DNA from: Bacteroidales bacterium
GTDB lineage: Bacteria > Bacteroidota > Bacteroidia > Bacteroidales > P3
Length of the DNA: 64,000 bases
Assembly (NCBI GenBank): GCA_031263015.1
Contig: JAISGN010000008.1
Coordinates: forward strand, 368,555-432,554
Direction of reading: 5' to 3'
Both the position numbers and the translations under genes were made by a program. The notes beneath the pieces are model-generated. The model was not told where the DNA came from. It searched no databases and worked only from the letters and a program-made list of their open reading frames with translations. Below, piece by piece: positions 1 to 7,724 of this stretch (position 1 is its first letter; each line of letters opens with the position of its first letter).

Positions 1-1
1 T

Positions 2-703
2 TGGCAAGATTTGAAAGATGAAATCAAAAAATATCAGGAAAAAGGCGATACAGGGAAAGATAAAACCATTTCGGTTTTAAGTTGGCGAAAGTTTTATCGG
101 TTATTTAGGAAATCATTAGAGCGTAATTTGTTTTTCTCGAATGCTTTAAGTAAGGACGGCAAAGAGGTTCGATTGCAGGAATCTATCAAGCAAATTCAAA
201 AAAACGATGTGTTTGTAATTGATATTGCAAAATTGGACGAAGAAGCACAAGGTTTTGTTTTTGGAGATGTTATGAGAGCAATTTAAGATTTGAAACTTGG
301 ACAAATAGAAAGAGACGATACAGAAATTCCGTCAAAGATTATAATTTTCATTGACGAATTGAATAAATATGGGAGTAAAGATGTTCCTAAAAATTCGCCG
401 ATTTTACGACAATTATTAGATATTACAGAACGCGGACGAAGTTTGGGAATAATTCTTTTTGCTGCCGAACAATTTAAAAGCGACATACACGAGCGTGTAA
501 AAGGCAACTGTGCAACACACGCTTTTGGAAGAACAAATGTGATAGAAGTTTCAAAATCCGATTTTTCATATATGCCGACCGTTTATAAATCTATGCTTAC
601 ACGATTAGAACAAGGTGAGTATATATTGCAGAATCCGATTTTCCGCTCTCCGTTAAATATCAAATTTCCGCGACCACTTTATAAGCAATTTAAGAATGGA
701 TAA
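2..703 (+). pseudogene. HerA-type ATPase, C-terminal part, interrupted by an in-frame stop
   Basis: The reading frame is open from the left edge, so the N-terminus and P-loop lie outside the window. A TAA at 284-286 cuts the frame, and the same frame then continues to a natural stop. The part after the stop has the Walker B-like stretch IIIFIDELNKYG, followed by ITERGRSLGIILFAAEQF and NCATHAFGRT, which are typical of the HerA/FtsK-like (DUF87) hexameric DNA translocases. The stop falls in VMRAI*DLKLG, where the family commonly has tyrosine, so a single change from TAT or TAC would explain it. HerA ATPases move along DNA, and many partner with nucleases or other effectors in phage defence. The next gene starts 8 nt before this one ends, so the two were co-translated. 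It may be a true nonsense mutation or a sequence error. The family call is good; whether it is functional is open. Confidence 0.75.
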
Positions 704-2234
704 AATGCAAAAAACAATTATTGGAAAAGATGTAATAGAGTCTTTGACAACTTCAATGTACGACGACCCTCGTTTTGTCTATCGTGAATATATTCAAAAT
801 GCTGCTGATTCCATTGATAAGGCACGTCGGCAAAAACTTGTTGAAGATGGCAATATTTATATTTCAATAGATACAGAAAAACGTAGAATTGAAATTGAAG
901 ATGATGCTATTGGTATTGAAAAAGGTAAAGTTGTTGAAATTCTTAAAAATATAGCACAATCGACTAAACAAAAAGGTGTTGATAAAGGATTTCGAGGGAT
1001 TGGACGACTTGGCGGTTTGGGTTATTGCGATAAACTCATTTTTGAAACTTCTTCGCAAGGCGAAATGGAAAAATCAATAATGACTTGGGATGCAAAAAAA
1101 CTTAAAGAAATCATTGCAGACCGTACTCAAAAGCAGGAAGCTTCGGCTGTAATAGATGAGGTTACAATATTCGAAATTGGAGAGGGGAAAGCAGATAAGC
1201 ATTATTTTAAAGTGATTTTAGAAGGTGTTACCAATGATATTTTGTTAGATGTTGGGTGCATTAGACAATATTTATCAATGGTTGCTCCTCTACCATTTAA
1301 AAAATCAATTTTTTCGGATAAAATTTATCAAAAAATAAAAGCAGATAATATTCAAATTGATGAATACAATACTTTTGTAAATACAGAACAACTTTACAAA
1401 GGATATAAATGGTATGTTTATGAAGGCGATGAAAACAGCCATAAAAAAGTAGATGAAGTTATTGATATTTCGTTTTTCAGCGAAAATGATAAAAACGAAA
1501 ATCCGTTGTATTGGGGTTGGTACGGAATTACCACAAAAATACAATCATTGCAAAAAATCAATTTTGCAAGAGGTTTCAGATTAAGAAAAGCGAATATTCA
1601 AATAGGAAGCGATGATACTTTATTGAAACTTCATAAAGACAAACGATTTCAATTTTATTTTTTCGGAGAAGTTTACGCCTTACATTCAGATTTACACCCG
1701 AACGCAAGACGAGATTATTTTTCAGAAAACTATGTTTGCAAAGAGTTTGAAAGCAAGTTAAAGACTTTTTTTCATACGACTATTCACAAACTTTGCTACG
1801 ATGCGTCAAAAATAAATAGTGCTGTAAAGGAAATTGAAAAGCACAGTCAAGTGGTTCAAGTATACAACGAAAAATCAAAAACAGGTTTTATCAATAAAAG
1901 CGAAAAAGAAGAATTAGAAAAAAAATTACAGCAACAAGAAGAAGCAAAAAAGAAAGCAGAGCAAACAATCGAAAAATTAAAAGAAAACTCTGAACACAAG
2001 CCACTTAATAAAATAATTGAGCGTGCAACTTCAAAAATAGAAACAACAATAATTCCGCTTGAAATTATTGAGGAAGAAATCAAAGAAAAACCAACTTTTC
2101 GCACCGATAAACTTTCAAAATTGAATAAAAACGACAGAAAATTTCTTGGTGAAATCTTTACAATAATCAATAATGTGTTGACAAAAGATCTAGCAGAAAA
2201 TTTAATTCAAAAGATTGAGGAAAAATACAAATGA
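696..2234 (+). CDS. GHKL/Hsp90-like ATP-binding protein with C-terminal coiled coil
   Basis: A 512-residue protein whose N-terminal 120 residues look like an Hsp90/MutL-type (GHKL) ATP site. The helix EYIQNAADSI (Glu31, Asn35) matches the N-box, DDAIGI at 69-74 sits where DxGxG is expected, and the glycine-rich FRGIGRLGGLG is at 99-109. The middle part has no motif I recognise. Residues about 400-436 are rich in Lys, Glu and Gln in a heptad-like pattern and should form a coiled coil. The DDA in place of DNG or DTG is a departure from consensus. The start overlaps the HerA-like gene by 8 nt, and the stop overlaps the radical SAM start by 4 nt, so all three are coupled. Hsp90-like ATPases beside HerA proteins are common in defence islands; a defence role here is inference. 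No named system was recognised. Confidence 0.8.
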   Translation: MDKMQKTIIGKDVIESLTTSMYDDPRFVYREYIQNAADSIDKARRQKLVEDGNIYISIDTEKRRIEIEDDAIGIEKGKVVEILKNIAQSTKQKGVDKGFRGIGRLGGLGYCDKLIFETSSQGEMEKSIMTWDAKKLKEIIADRTQKQEASAVIDEVTIFEIGEGKADKHYFKVILEGVTNDILLDVGCIRQYLSMVAPLPFKKSIFSDKIYQKIKADNIQIDEYNTFVNTEQLYKGYKWYVYEGDENSHKKVDEVIDISFFSENDKNENPLYWGWYGITTKIQSLQKINFARGFRLRKANIQIGSDDTLLKLHKDKRFQFYFFGEVYALHSDLHPNARRDYFSENYVCKEFESKLKTFFHTTIHKLCYDASKINSAVKEIEKHSQVVQVYNEKSKTGFINKSEKEELEKKLQQQEEAKKKAEQTIEKLKENSEHKPLNKIIERATSKIETTIIPLEIIEEEIKEKPTFRTDKLSKLNKNDRKFLGEIFTIINNVLTKDLAENLIQKIEEKYK

Positions 2235-4171
2235 GAAATATTTTGCTCATAGAGCCTAATTATAAAAATAAATATCCACCTATTGGTCTGATGAAAATAG
2301 CAACTTATCACCGAATGCTTGGAGATAAGGTTACTTTTTTCAAAGGTAATTTAAAAGAATTTGTAGCCGATTTATTGACTAAAAAATGTATTGAAAAACT
2401 TTCTTATATTGATGGTACAATAAATTGGAATATTCATTATGAGAATATAAAACAATATTTAAAGAATGGTAAACCGCTCGAATATTACAACTTTCCTAAG
2501 TCCAATTTTCAGGCACTTATAGATGATACGTTTAAAGAACAAAAAAAGAATTTTCAATCGAAAGCATACGAGAAAGAGTCTTTGTTTGACCGTGTATATG
2601 TTGCGACATTATTCACTTTTTATTTCAAAATAACAGTCGAAACTATAAATTTTGCCAAAACATTGGTAAAATCAAACAATGATGTTTTTGTTGGAGGAGT
2701 TTCGGCGACTTTGCTTTACAATGATATTATTGAACAAACAGAAATTAGATCAATCAGGGGACTTTTGGACAAGCCCAAAATGCTAGATAACAATAATAGC
2801 ATTATTGTAGATACTCTGCCGTTGGACTACTCTATTTTGGAAGAAATTGATTACAAATATCCAGAGCATAATGCTTATTATGGCTATATGACTCGTGGTT
2901 GTTTTAGAAACTGTTCATTTTGTGCTGTTCCAACATTAGAACCAGAGTATTGTGATTATATTCCAATGAAACAAAAAATAGAAGAGATTAAAGCAAAATA
3001 TGGTGAACAGAGGAATTTATTGTTACTTGACAATAATGTTTTACATTCAAAATGTTTCCCGGCAATTATTGATGAGATTATTGCTTGTGGATTTGGAAAA
3101 AACGCGACAACAATAGAATCAAATGAATATGAAATTGCACTACAAAATTTAGAAAGCGGATTAAATGATTCTGCATACACAAAAAAAATTTTTAACCTTA
3201 ATTTATTAACACTAAATAGGTTGAATGGGAAAAGGCAACAAATGCTATACGATTTACTACAAAATAATCTATTACTCAATCTTCATACAGCGACGAAAGA
3301 AAGTTTATTGAAAATCGCACCAGAAATTTTGCCTCTTTACACAAAACATTTCCGCAAACTCACTAAACAGCGTTATATTGATTTTAACCAAGGTGTTGAC
3401 GCTCGTTTATTTACAAAGGAAAAAGCAAATTTGCTTGGGAAAATTAATATTCGTCCATTAAGGATTGCTTTTGATAATTGGAAAGATAAAGACCATTACA
3501 AAGAGGCAATTCGTTTAAGTGCCAAAGCAGGAATAAAACACTTTTCAAACTATATATTATACAATTTCAATGACAAACCGAAGGACTTTTACAAGCGTTT
3601 GCGGTTAAATGTGGATTTGTGTAAAGAGTTAGAAATCAAAATATATTCATTCCCAATGAAGTTTCATCCGATTACAGGTGAAGACCGGTTTAATCGCAAT
3701 TATCTTGGAAAATATTGGAATAGAAAATATGTACGGGCAGTGCAAGCTGTTTTGAATGCAATAAAAGGAAAAGTTGGGAGTGAAGAAGAGTTTTTTGAAA
3801 AAGCATTCGGTAAAAATGAAGAAGAATTTTTCAAAATTTTGAATATGCCCGAAACAATGATTTTATACCGTTTTTTCTTTGAATGGCTCGGTACAAAAAA
3901 GCATTATCATATATCACAACAGGCGTGGTGGCAATGTTGGCAAGAAACTTTTAAAAACCTGACAACAACAGAAAGAGTGGAATTGGAAAAAATTATCTAC
4001 GAGAATAAATTTGCAACATTGCAAATAAACAATCTTAATTCTAAATTTAAAGAATTACTAAAGTTTTATGTTAATTATCGCGATGACTTAAGTACTAAAG
4101 GAACGGACTTGTACAAATTAAAGCAAGAATACGATAAAAATCCTACTTTTCGCTTGAAAAGGAAGAATTAA
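2231..4171 (+). CDS. Radical SAM protein with B12-binding-like N-terminal region
   Basis: A 646-residue protein. The beginning (RNILLIEPNYKNKYPPIGLM) resembles the Rossmann-like cobalamin-binding region found at the front of many radical SAM enzymes. The cluster motif CFRNCSFC places Cys224, Cys228 and Cys231 around a 4Fe-4S centre that would cleave S-adenosylmethionine. The region after it (ASIKY-type barrel strands, FNQGVDARLF, PLRIAFDNW) fits the radical SAM barrel. The C-terminal 150 residues are not recognised. The ATG overlaps the upstream stop (ATGA), showing translational coupling to the Hsp90-like ATPase. The substrate is unknown. A modifying enzyme linked to an ATPase pair suggests nucleic acid or protein modification or sensing, but that is inference. 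Base composition is visibly more AT-rich than in the housekeeping genes that follow. Confidence 0.85.
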   Translation: MRNILLIEPNYKNKYPPIGLMKIATYHRMLGDKVTFFKGNLKEFVADLLTKKCIEKLSYIDGTINWNIHYENIKQYLKNGKPLEYYNFPKSNFQALIDDTFKEQKKNFQSKAYEKESLFDRVYVATLFTFYFKITVETINFAKTLVKSNNDVFVGGVSATLLYNDIIEQTEIRSIRGLLDKPKMLDNNNSIIVDTLPLDYSILEEIDYKYPEHNAYYGYMTRGCFRNCSFCAVPTLEPEYCDYIPMKQKIEEIKAKYGEQRNLLLLDNNVLHSKCFPAIIDEIIACGFGKNATTIESNEYEIALQNLESGLNDSAYTKKIFNLNLLTLNRLNGKRQQMLYDLLQNNLLLNLHTATKESLLKIAPEILPLYTKHFRKLTKQRYIDFNQGVDARLFTKEKANLLGKINIRPLRIAFDNWKDKDHYKEAIRLSAKAGIKHFSNYILYNFNDKPKDFYKRLRLNVDLCKELEIKIYSFPMKFHPITGEDRFNRNYLGKYWNRKYVRAVQAVLNAIKGKVGSEEEFFEKAFGKNEEEFFKILNMPETMILYRFFFEWLGTKKHYHISQQAWWQCWQETFKNLTTTERVELEKIIYENKFATLQINNLNSKFKELLKFYVNYRDDLSTKGTDLYKLKQEYDKNPTFRLKRKN

Positions 4172-4308
4172 ATTAAATATTCCAAATATTATAATTAGGG
4201 TGAATACACAGCAATTATTGTGATAATAGCAAGTAATCTGCTATCCGAATGAAATCTTAAAGTAGTGTTGTGAGCGTTAGTTATTAGGAAAGGATGTTTC
4301 CTTAAATT
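4172..4308. other. Intergenic region after the radical SAM gene
   Basis: AT-rich stretch with no convincing gene. It holds a short hairpin (AGGAAA ... TTTCCT near 4287-4303) just before the strong terminator. None of the 21-bp units found elsewhere in the window is visible here. Confidence 0.5.
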
Positions 4309-4342
4309 AAAATGGCGTATAAAATCAATTATACGCCATTTT
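4309..4342. terminator. Bidirectional intrinsic terminator
   Basis: Perfect 13-bp inverted repeat, arms 4309-4321 and 4330-4342 (AAAATGGCGTATA / TATACGCCATTTT) with an 8-nt loop. A T-rich run follows on the plus strand, and an AT-rich run follows on the minus strand. It separates the convergent radical SAM and rubredoxin genes. Confidence 0.85.
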
Positions 4343-4364
4343 GTTTTTGTGATGTTTCGTTTGG

Positions 4365-4526
4365 TTAGATTGCTTCAAAGGCATCTTTTCCCAAACCGCA
4401 GAGAGGACACGTCCAATCCGCCGGTAAATCTTCAAATTTCGTTCCCGGAGCAATTCCATTCTCGGGATCGCCAACAGCAGGGTTATAAACATAACCGCAA
4501 GCCGTGCATTCATAACTTTTGTCCAT
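4365..4526 (-). CDS. Rubredoxin
   Basis: A 53-residue protein with the full rubredoxin pattern: [12 protein letters not shown] at the start and [13 protein letters not shown] at the end. Cys7, Cys10, Cys40 and Cys43 bind one iron. Pro/Gly-rich residues in the middle ([16 protein letters not shown]) match the family exactly. Rubredoxins are small cytoplasmic one-electron carriers, often feeding rubrerythrin or superoxide reductase in anaerobes; a rubrerythrin gene lies about 19 kb away. The gene stands alone, with its own Bacteroidetes-type promoter about 70 bp upstream and a strong terminator behind it. Confidence 0.95.
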   Translation of the reverse strand: MDKSYECTACGYVYNPAVGDPENGIAPGTKFEDLPADWTCPLCGLGKDAFEAI

Positions 4527-4595
4527 AGTTTAAAAGGGTTTTATCGGTTAAAAAAATTAGTCATTGCCTGTTTTGAGCAAACGACTTATCGTTTG

Positions 4596-4628
4596 CAAAG
4601 ATACATTTTTCTTTTTATTTGCCAAAAA
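4596..4628 (-). promoter_or_regulatory. Promoter of the rubredoxin gene
   Basis: On the minus strand TATCTTTG (4596-4603) is the -7 element, and a TTTTTGG run (about 4621-4628) serves as the -33 element with about 19 bp between. This fits the consensus used by the Bacteroidetes primary sigma factor. Confidence 0.7.
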
Positions 4629-4659
4629 CAACATCTCAAAAATATAAAACCACAATATA

Positions 4660-5196
4660 TTATATGGAATTAAGTTCCTGTTTGAGCATCTTTTGAGCCT
4701 GTTCAACGGGAGAGACGCCTGACGCCGTTTTTTGGAAGATTATTGCCGAGAAATCAGTAGGCGACAACGATGCGATGTCGTTTTGTGAGAATACGGAGTT
4801 GATTAAGGCGATGGTTTCTTCCTTTGCCTGCTTGACAAGCGTCCATGAGGATTCGGAAACATAGAGTTGCTGCGACAGATTGTAGTCAAATTCATCTCTT
4901 ATGTTCTTTAACATCACGTCTTTGAGCATTGAGGTCTGCATTCCGTACTGATAGCACCGCATAACGAGGTTTTCGGGTTTTATTCTCTCCAAAAGCATTA
5001 TCAATCGTTCGTAAGCCTGCAATTTTACGGGCGTAAGCAACTTCGCAACCTCACCCTGCTGATGTTTTTTCAGTTCCAAAAGTGAGCGTTTGGCGTCCTG
5101 ATTGACCATTGTTTGGGTTAATCGGTAGAAATAGAAGCCTGCCAACGCCATAACAGCCACTGCTCCTATGCTGATGATGATTACGGATATTATCAT
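4660..5196 (-). CDS. Conserved membrane-anchored protein of unknown function
   Basis: A 178-residue protein with one N-terminal transmembrane helix (about residues 2-24, MIISVIIISIGAVAVMALAG). A mostly helical soluble domain follows, with PVKLQAYERLIMLLERIKPENLV around residues 56-78. That segment is a pattern I associate with a Bacteroidetes-restricted family of unknown function. No catalytic motif is visible. It lies behind prfA on the same strand but is separated from it by a three-unit 21-bp array, so it may be transcribed independently. Confidence 0.7.
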   Translation of the reverse strand: MIISVIIISIGAVAVMALAGFYFYRLTQTMVNQDAKRSLLELKKHQQGEVAKLLTPVKLQAYERLIMLLERIKPENLVMRCYQYGMQTSMLKDVMLKNIRDEFDYNLSQQLYVSESSWTLVKQAKEETIALINSVFSQNDIASLSPTDFSAIIFQKTASGVSPVEQAQKMLKQELNSI

Positions 5197-5234
5197 AATG
5201 TTTTGTGTTTATTGATTATAGAAATAAAAAAATA

Positions 5235-5287
5235 AAAGCCTGTTTAATTTTACTCAAACAGCCTTTGGTGCGAACCAAACGCTGTTT
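5235..5287. repeat. 21-bp-register array, 3 units
   Basis: Cores start at 5235 (AAAGCCTGTTT), 5256 (AAACAGCCTTT) and 5277 (AAACGCTGTTT), exactly 21 bp apart. The last core touches the stop codon of prfA. The linker GGTGCGAACC between the last two cores recurs in other arrays. Confidence 0.9.
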
Positions 5288-6357
5288 TAACCGACCGCTT
5301 CTTTGAGTCGCTCGGCATTTTCCGCCAATTGCAGAGCGTCAAGTATGTCTTGCAAATCGCCATCCATAAAAGCAGGCAGATTATACATCGTATAATTGAT
5401 GCGATGGTCGGTAACGCGGCTTTGAGGATAGTTGTAAGTGCGGATTTTCGCCGAACGGTCGCCGGTAGAGACCATAGTTTTGCGTTTGGAGGCTATGTCG
5501 TTGAGGTATTTGTTGTATTCCAGTTCAAAGAGTCTTGACCTTAACACAACCATTGCCTTATCCAGATTCTTTATTTGCGATTTCTGGTCTTGGCAAGAGA
5601 CTACTATGCCCGTTGGAATGTGCGTTAAGCGAATTGCGGAATAGGTTGTATTTACCGATTGCCCGCCCGGTCCCGACGAACAGAAGGTATCCTTGCGTAT
5701 ATCCGACATTTTCAAATCCACATCAAACTCTTCCGCCTCAGGAAGCACCACAACAGATGCCGCAGAGGTATGAACGCGCCCCTGAGTCTCGGTTTGCGGC
5801 ACGCGTTGCACACGATGAACGCCCGATTCGTACTTCATCTGACCATAAACGCCCTCTCCCGACACATTAATCACTATTTCCTTGTAGCCGCCTGAAGTTC
5901 CGTCTGTGAAATCCACCACTTCGGTCTTCCAACCCTTCTTTTCAAAAAAACGAATGTACATTCTATACAAATCACCTGCAAAGATGCTCGCCTCATCTCC
6001 TCCTGTGCCGGCACGGATTTCAAATATGGCGTTCTTGGAATCTTGCGGGTCGGCAGGGATAAGCATTAAACGTATGTCGTCTTCCATCTTATCTTTTTTC
6101 TCTGTGAGCGATGACAACTCTTCTTTCGCCATTTCCCGAAATTCTTCGTCTTTTTCGGTTGCCAAAACCTGCTTTGCGTTTTCTATATTCTCAATTGTAG
6201 TCTTGTATTGCTTGTAAGCGTCAATTATAGGCAGCAAATCCTTATAGTCTTTGTTGAGTTTGACGTAATGTTTCATATCATTCATCACGTCGGGTTCATT
6301 CATCTGCTTCTCAATCTCAAGAAAGCGCTCATTTATCGCTTCTAATTTATCTAACAT
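5287..6357 (-). CDS. prfA: Peptide chain release factor 1
   Basis: A 356-residue class I release factor, full length. The catalytic GGQ that triggers peptidyl-tRNA hydrolysis lies in [14 protein letters not shown]. The stop-codon reading motif is PQT in [18 protein letters not shown], the PxT form that marks RF1 (UAA and UAG) rather than the SPF of RF2. The C-terminal signature [20 protein letters not shown] is intact. It follows the methyltransferase-like gene by 11 bp, so they probably share a transcript. It acts in the ribosomal A site in the cytoplasm. Confidence 0.97.
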   Translation of the reverse strand: MLDKLEAINERFLEIEKQMNEPDVMNDMKHYVKLNKDYKDLLPIIDAYKQYKTTIENIENAKQVLATEKDEEFREMAKEELSSLTEKKDKMEDDIRLMLIPADPQDSKNAIFEIRAGTGGDEASIFAGDLYRMYIRFFEKKGWKTEVVDFTDGTSGGYKEIVINVSGEGVYGQMKYESGVHRVQRVPQTETQGRVHTSAASVVVLPEAEEFDVDLKMSDIRKDTFCSSGPGGQSVNTTYSAIRLTHIPTGIVVSCQDQKSQIKNLDKAMVVLRSRLFELEYNKYLNDIASKRKTMVSTGDRSAKIRTYNYPQSRVTDHRINYTMYNLPAFMDGDLQDILDALQLAENAERLKEAVG

Positions 6358-6368
6358 AGTTCAAATAA

Positions 6369-7121
6369 TTATCGTCCGCTTTCGTTTAGCAGATTTGTTT
6401 TACGTTTTAGTACTTTTAATATAAGGTATATCAACAGCGAAACGGCGGTTGCAATCAATAATGGTATGTTTAACTGCGGGGTTGTGCCGTATAAATATGC
6501 CGTAACATCAAAAAGAGCAAATAAAACGAAGATTGCACAAAATCCGTTCTTCTCTTTCTTCAATACTTTCTTCCAACTCATCTTCAAAGACGCCTTTTGA
6601 TAATGCTTCCAGTTAGGAATAAAGGCAGGAGTCTTTGCTGCCCATTGCAGATACGGCTCTTTGAATTTACGTCTTAGGAATTGCTCTTCGGCAAACATTA
6701 TTCGCTCGTAATAGACCCAATAAAGAAGGCAAAAAGCCATTATAAACCAAAAATTCAACGTTATTAAAGCAATGCCGAGCCACATAAAAAAGTTGCCTAA
6801 GTATAAAGGATGGCGCACAATGCTGTAAATGCCGCTTTGGTTAATCGTATCGGCAATCTGTTCCTTCGTATTGCGACCGGAAGTGTTACTTGGCGTGTGT
6901 CCGACCGTTACAATCCTTATTATTAAACCAAATATGCTGACAAGGATGCAAAACAACAGATAAGCCGAAGAGCGTTTCCCGTCATCAAAATAAGACAAAA
7001 GCGGTGTTGTTGCCTTGGATACGTACAGCCATAAGCCAATCGGCAGGATTATCAGCGGCAAATAGCTGCGGTAACGAAAGAGCCATACGCCCTGTTGCTC
7101 AAATTCTTCCTGTAAAGCCAT
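6369..7121 (-). CDS. Isoprenylcysteine carboxyl methyltransferase-like membrane protein
   Basis: A 250-residue polytopic membrane protein. The signature of the ICMT/PEMT-like methyltransferase superfamily is clear: SGIYSIVRHPLYLGNFFMWL in the middle, then YYERIMFAEEQFLRRKF and EPYLQWAAKTPAFIP. Such proteins methylate lipid or carboxyl groups with S-adenosylmethionine at the membrane; the bacterial substrate is usually unknown. A longer open frame starts at 7172, but a TATCTTTG box (7144-7151, minus strand) lies inside it, so the start at 7121 is preferred. prfA follows 11 bp downstream. Confidence 0.8.
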   Translation of the reverse strand: MALQEEFEQQGVWLFRYRSYLPLIILPIGLWLYVSKATTPLLSYFDDGKRSSAYLLFCILVSIFGLIIRIVTVGHTPSNTSGRNTKEQIADTINQSGIYSIVRHPLYLGNFFMWLGIALITLNFWFIMAFCLLYWVYYERIMFAEEQFLRRKFKEPYLQWAAKTPAFIPNWKHYQKASLKMSWKKVLKKEKNGFCAIFVLFALFDVTAYLYGTTPQLNIPLLIATAVSLLIYLILKVLKRKTNLLNESGR

Positions 7122-7143
7122 ATAATATATTGTTTTAAGTTTG

Positions 7144-7151
7144 CAAAGATA
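7144..7151 (-). promoter_or_regulatory. -7 box before the ICMT-like gene
   Basis: TATCTTTG on the minus strand, 23 bp upstream of the chosen start. No well-spaced -33 box was seen, so this is a partial promoter call. Confidence 0.5.
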
Positions 7152-7198
7152 ATACTTTTCTTCCAATCGCACTGCCCAAGCCCTGTATGCCGATATCC

Positions 7199-7311
7199 GA
7201 AGGCTGTTTCATAAAAATAAAATCAGATTTGGTGAAAATAAAACTTGGTTTCATTTTGCCCGAATCTGATTTGGTTTTTTTGAGGCAAATACCTGTTTTT
7301 TTCAGAGCAAA
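7199..7311. repeat. 21-bp-register array, 4 exact units plus drifted ones
   Basis: Cores start at 7199 (GAAGGCTGTTT), 7220 (AAATCAGATTT), 7241 (AAACTTGGTTT) and 7262 (GAATCTGATTT), all in register. Two looser units follow near 7286 and 7309. This array uses core variants (AATCAGATTT, AAACTTGGTTT) that return in the array at 35905. It lies between the divergent ICMT-like gene and acpP. Confidence 0.8.
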
Positions 7312-7412
7312 TGCCATTAAAATCGTTTTTGATAACAAAAAACTTATACTTGTGCGAATGATTGTAATTCAAAATAATATGACGATAAAATGAGAATAAA
7401 TGAAACTTTTAT

Positions 7413-7443
7413 TTTGCCAAATGAAAAAAAATGCTTTTCTTTG
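7413..7443 (+). promoter_or_regulatory. Promoter of acpP-fabF-rnc
   Basis: TTTG at 7413-7416 and TTTCTTTG at 7436-7443, 19 bp apart, about 32 bp before the acpP start. The -7 box departs from TAnnTTTG at one base. Confidence 0.55.
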
Positions 7444-7475
7444 CAAATTGATTTAATCATAAAAAACTATTAATT

Positions 7476-7712
7476 ATGTCTGAAATTGCAAATAAAGTAA
7501 AGGCTATCGTAGTAGATAAGCTTGGAGTAGAAGAAAGTCAGGTAACGGAAACAGCAAACTTCACAAGTGACCTTGGAGCTGATTCTTTGGATACGGTAGA
7601 GTTGATTATGGAACTTGAAAAAGAGTTTAACTTGTCAATTCCTGACGATCAAGCTGAAAAGATAGCAACTGTCGGCGACGCCATTGCTTATATTGAAAAC
7701 GCAACAAAATAA
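7476..7712 (+). CDS. acpP: Acyl carrier protein
   Basis: A 78-residue acidic helical protein. The phosphopantetheine attachment serine is in [18 protein letters not shown], the classic DSL motif. It carries growing fatty acyl chains for type II fatty acid synthesis in the cytoplasm. It is followed after 12 bp by fabF and then rnc, an arrangement usual in many bacteria. The length and sequence are fully typical. Confidence 0.97.
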   Translation: MSEIANKVKAIVVDKLGVEESQVTETANFTSDLGADSLDTVELIMELEKEFNLSIPDDQAEKIATVGDAIAYIENATK

Positions 7713-7724
7713 TTTGCTTCATTT

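Noticed and set aside
4325..4513. 62-codon minus-strand frame at the rubredoxin locus
   Set aside because: It is the wrong frame; the overlapping 53-residue frame has all four rubredoxin cysteines.
5329..6217. Several plus-strand open frames opposite prfA
   Set aside because: All are shadows of the well-conserved release factor gene on the other strand.
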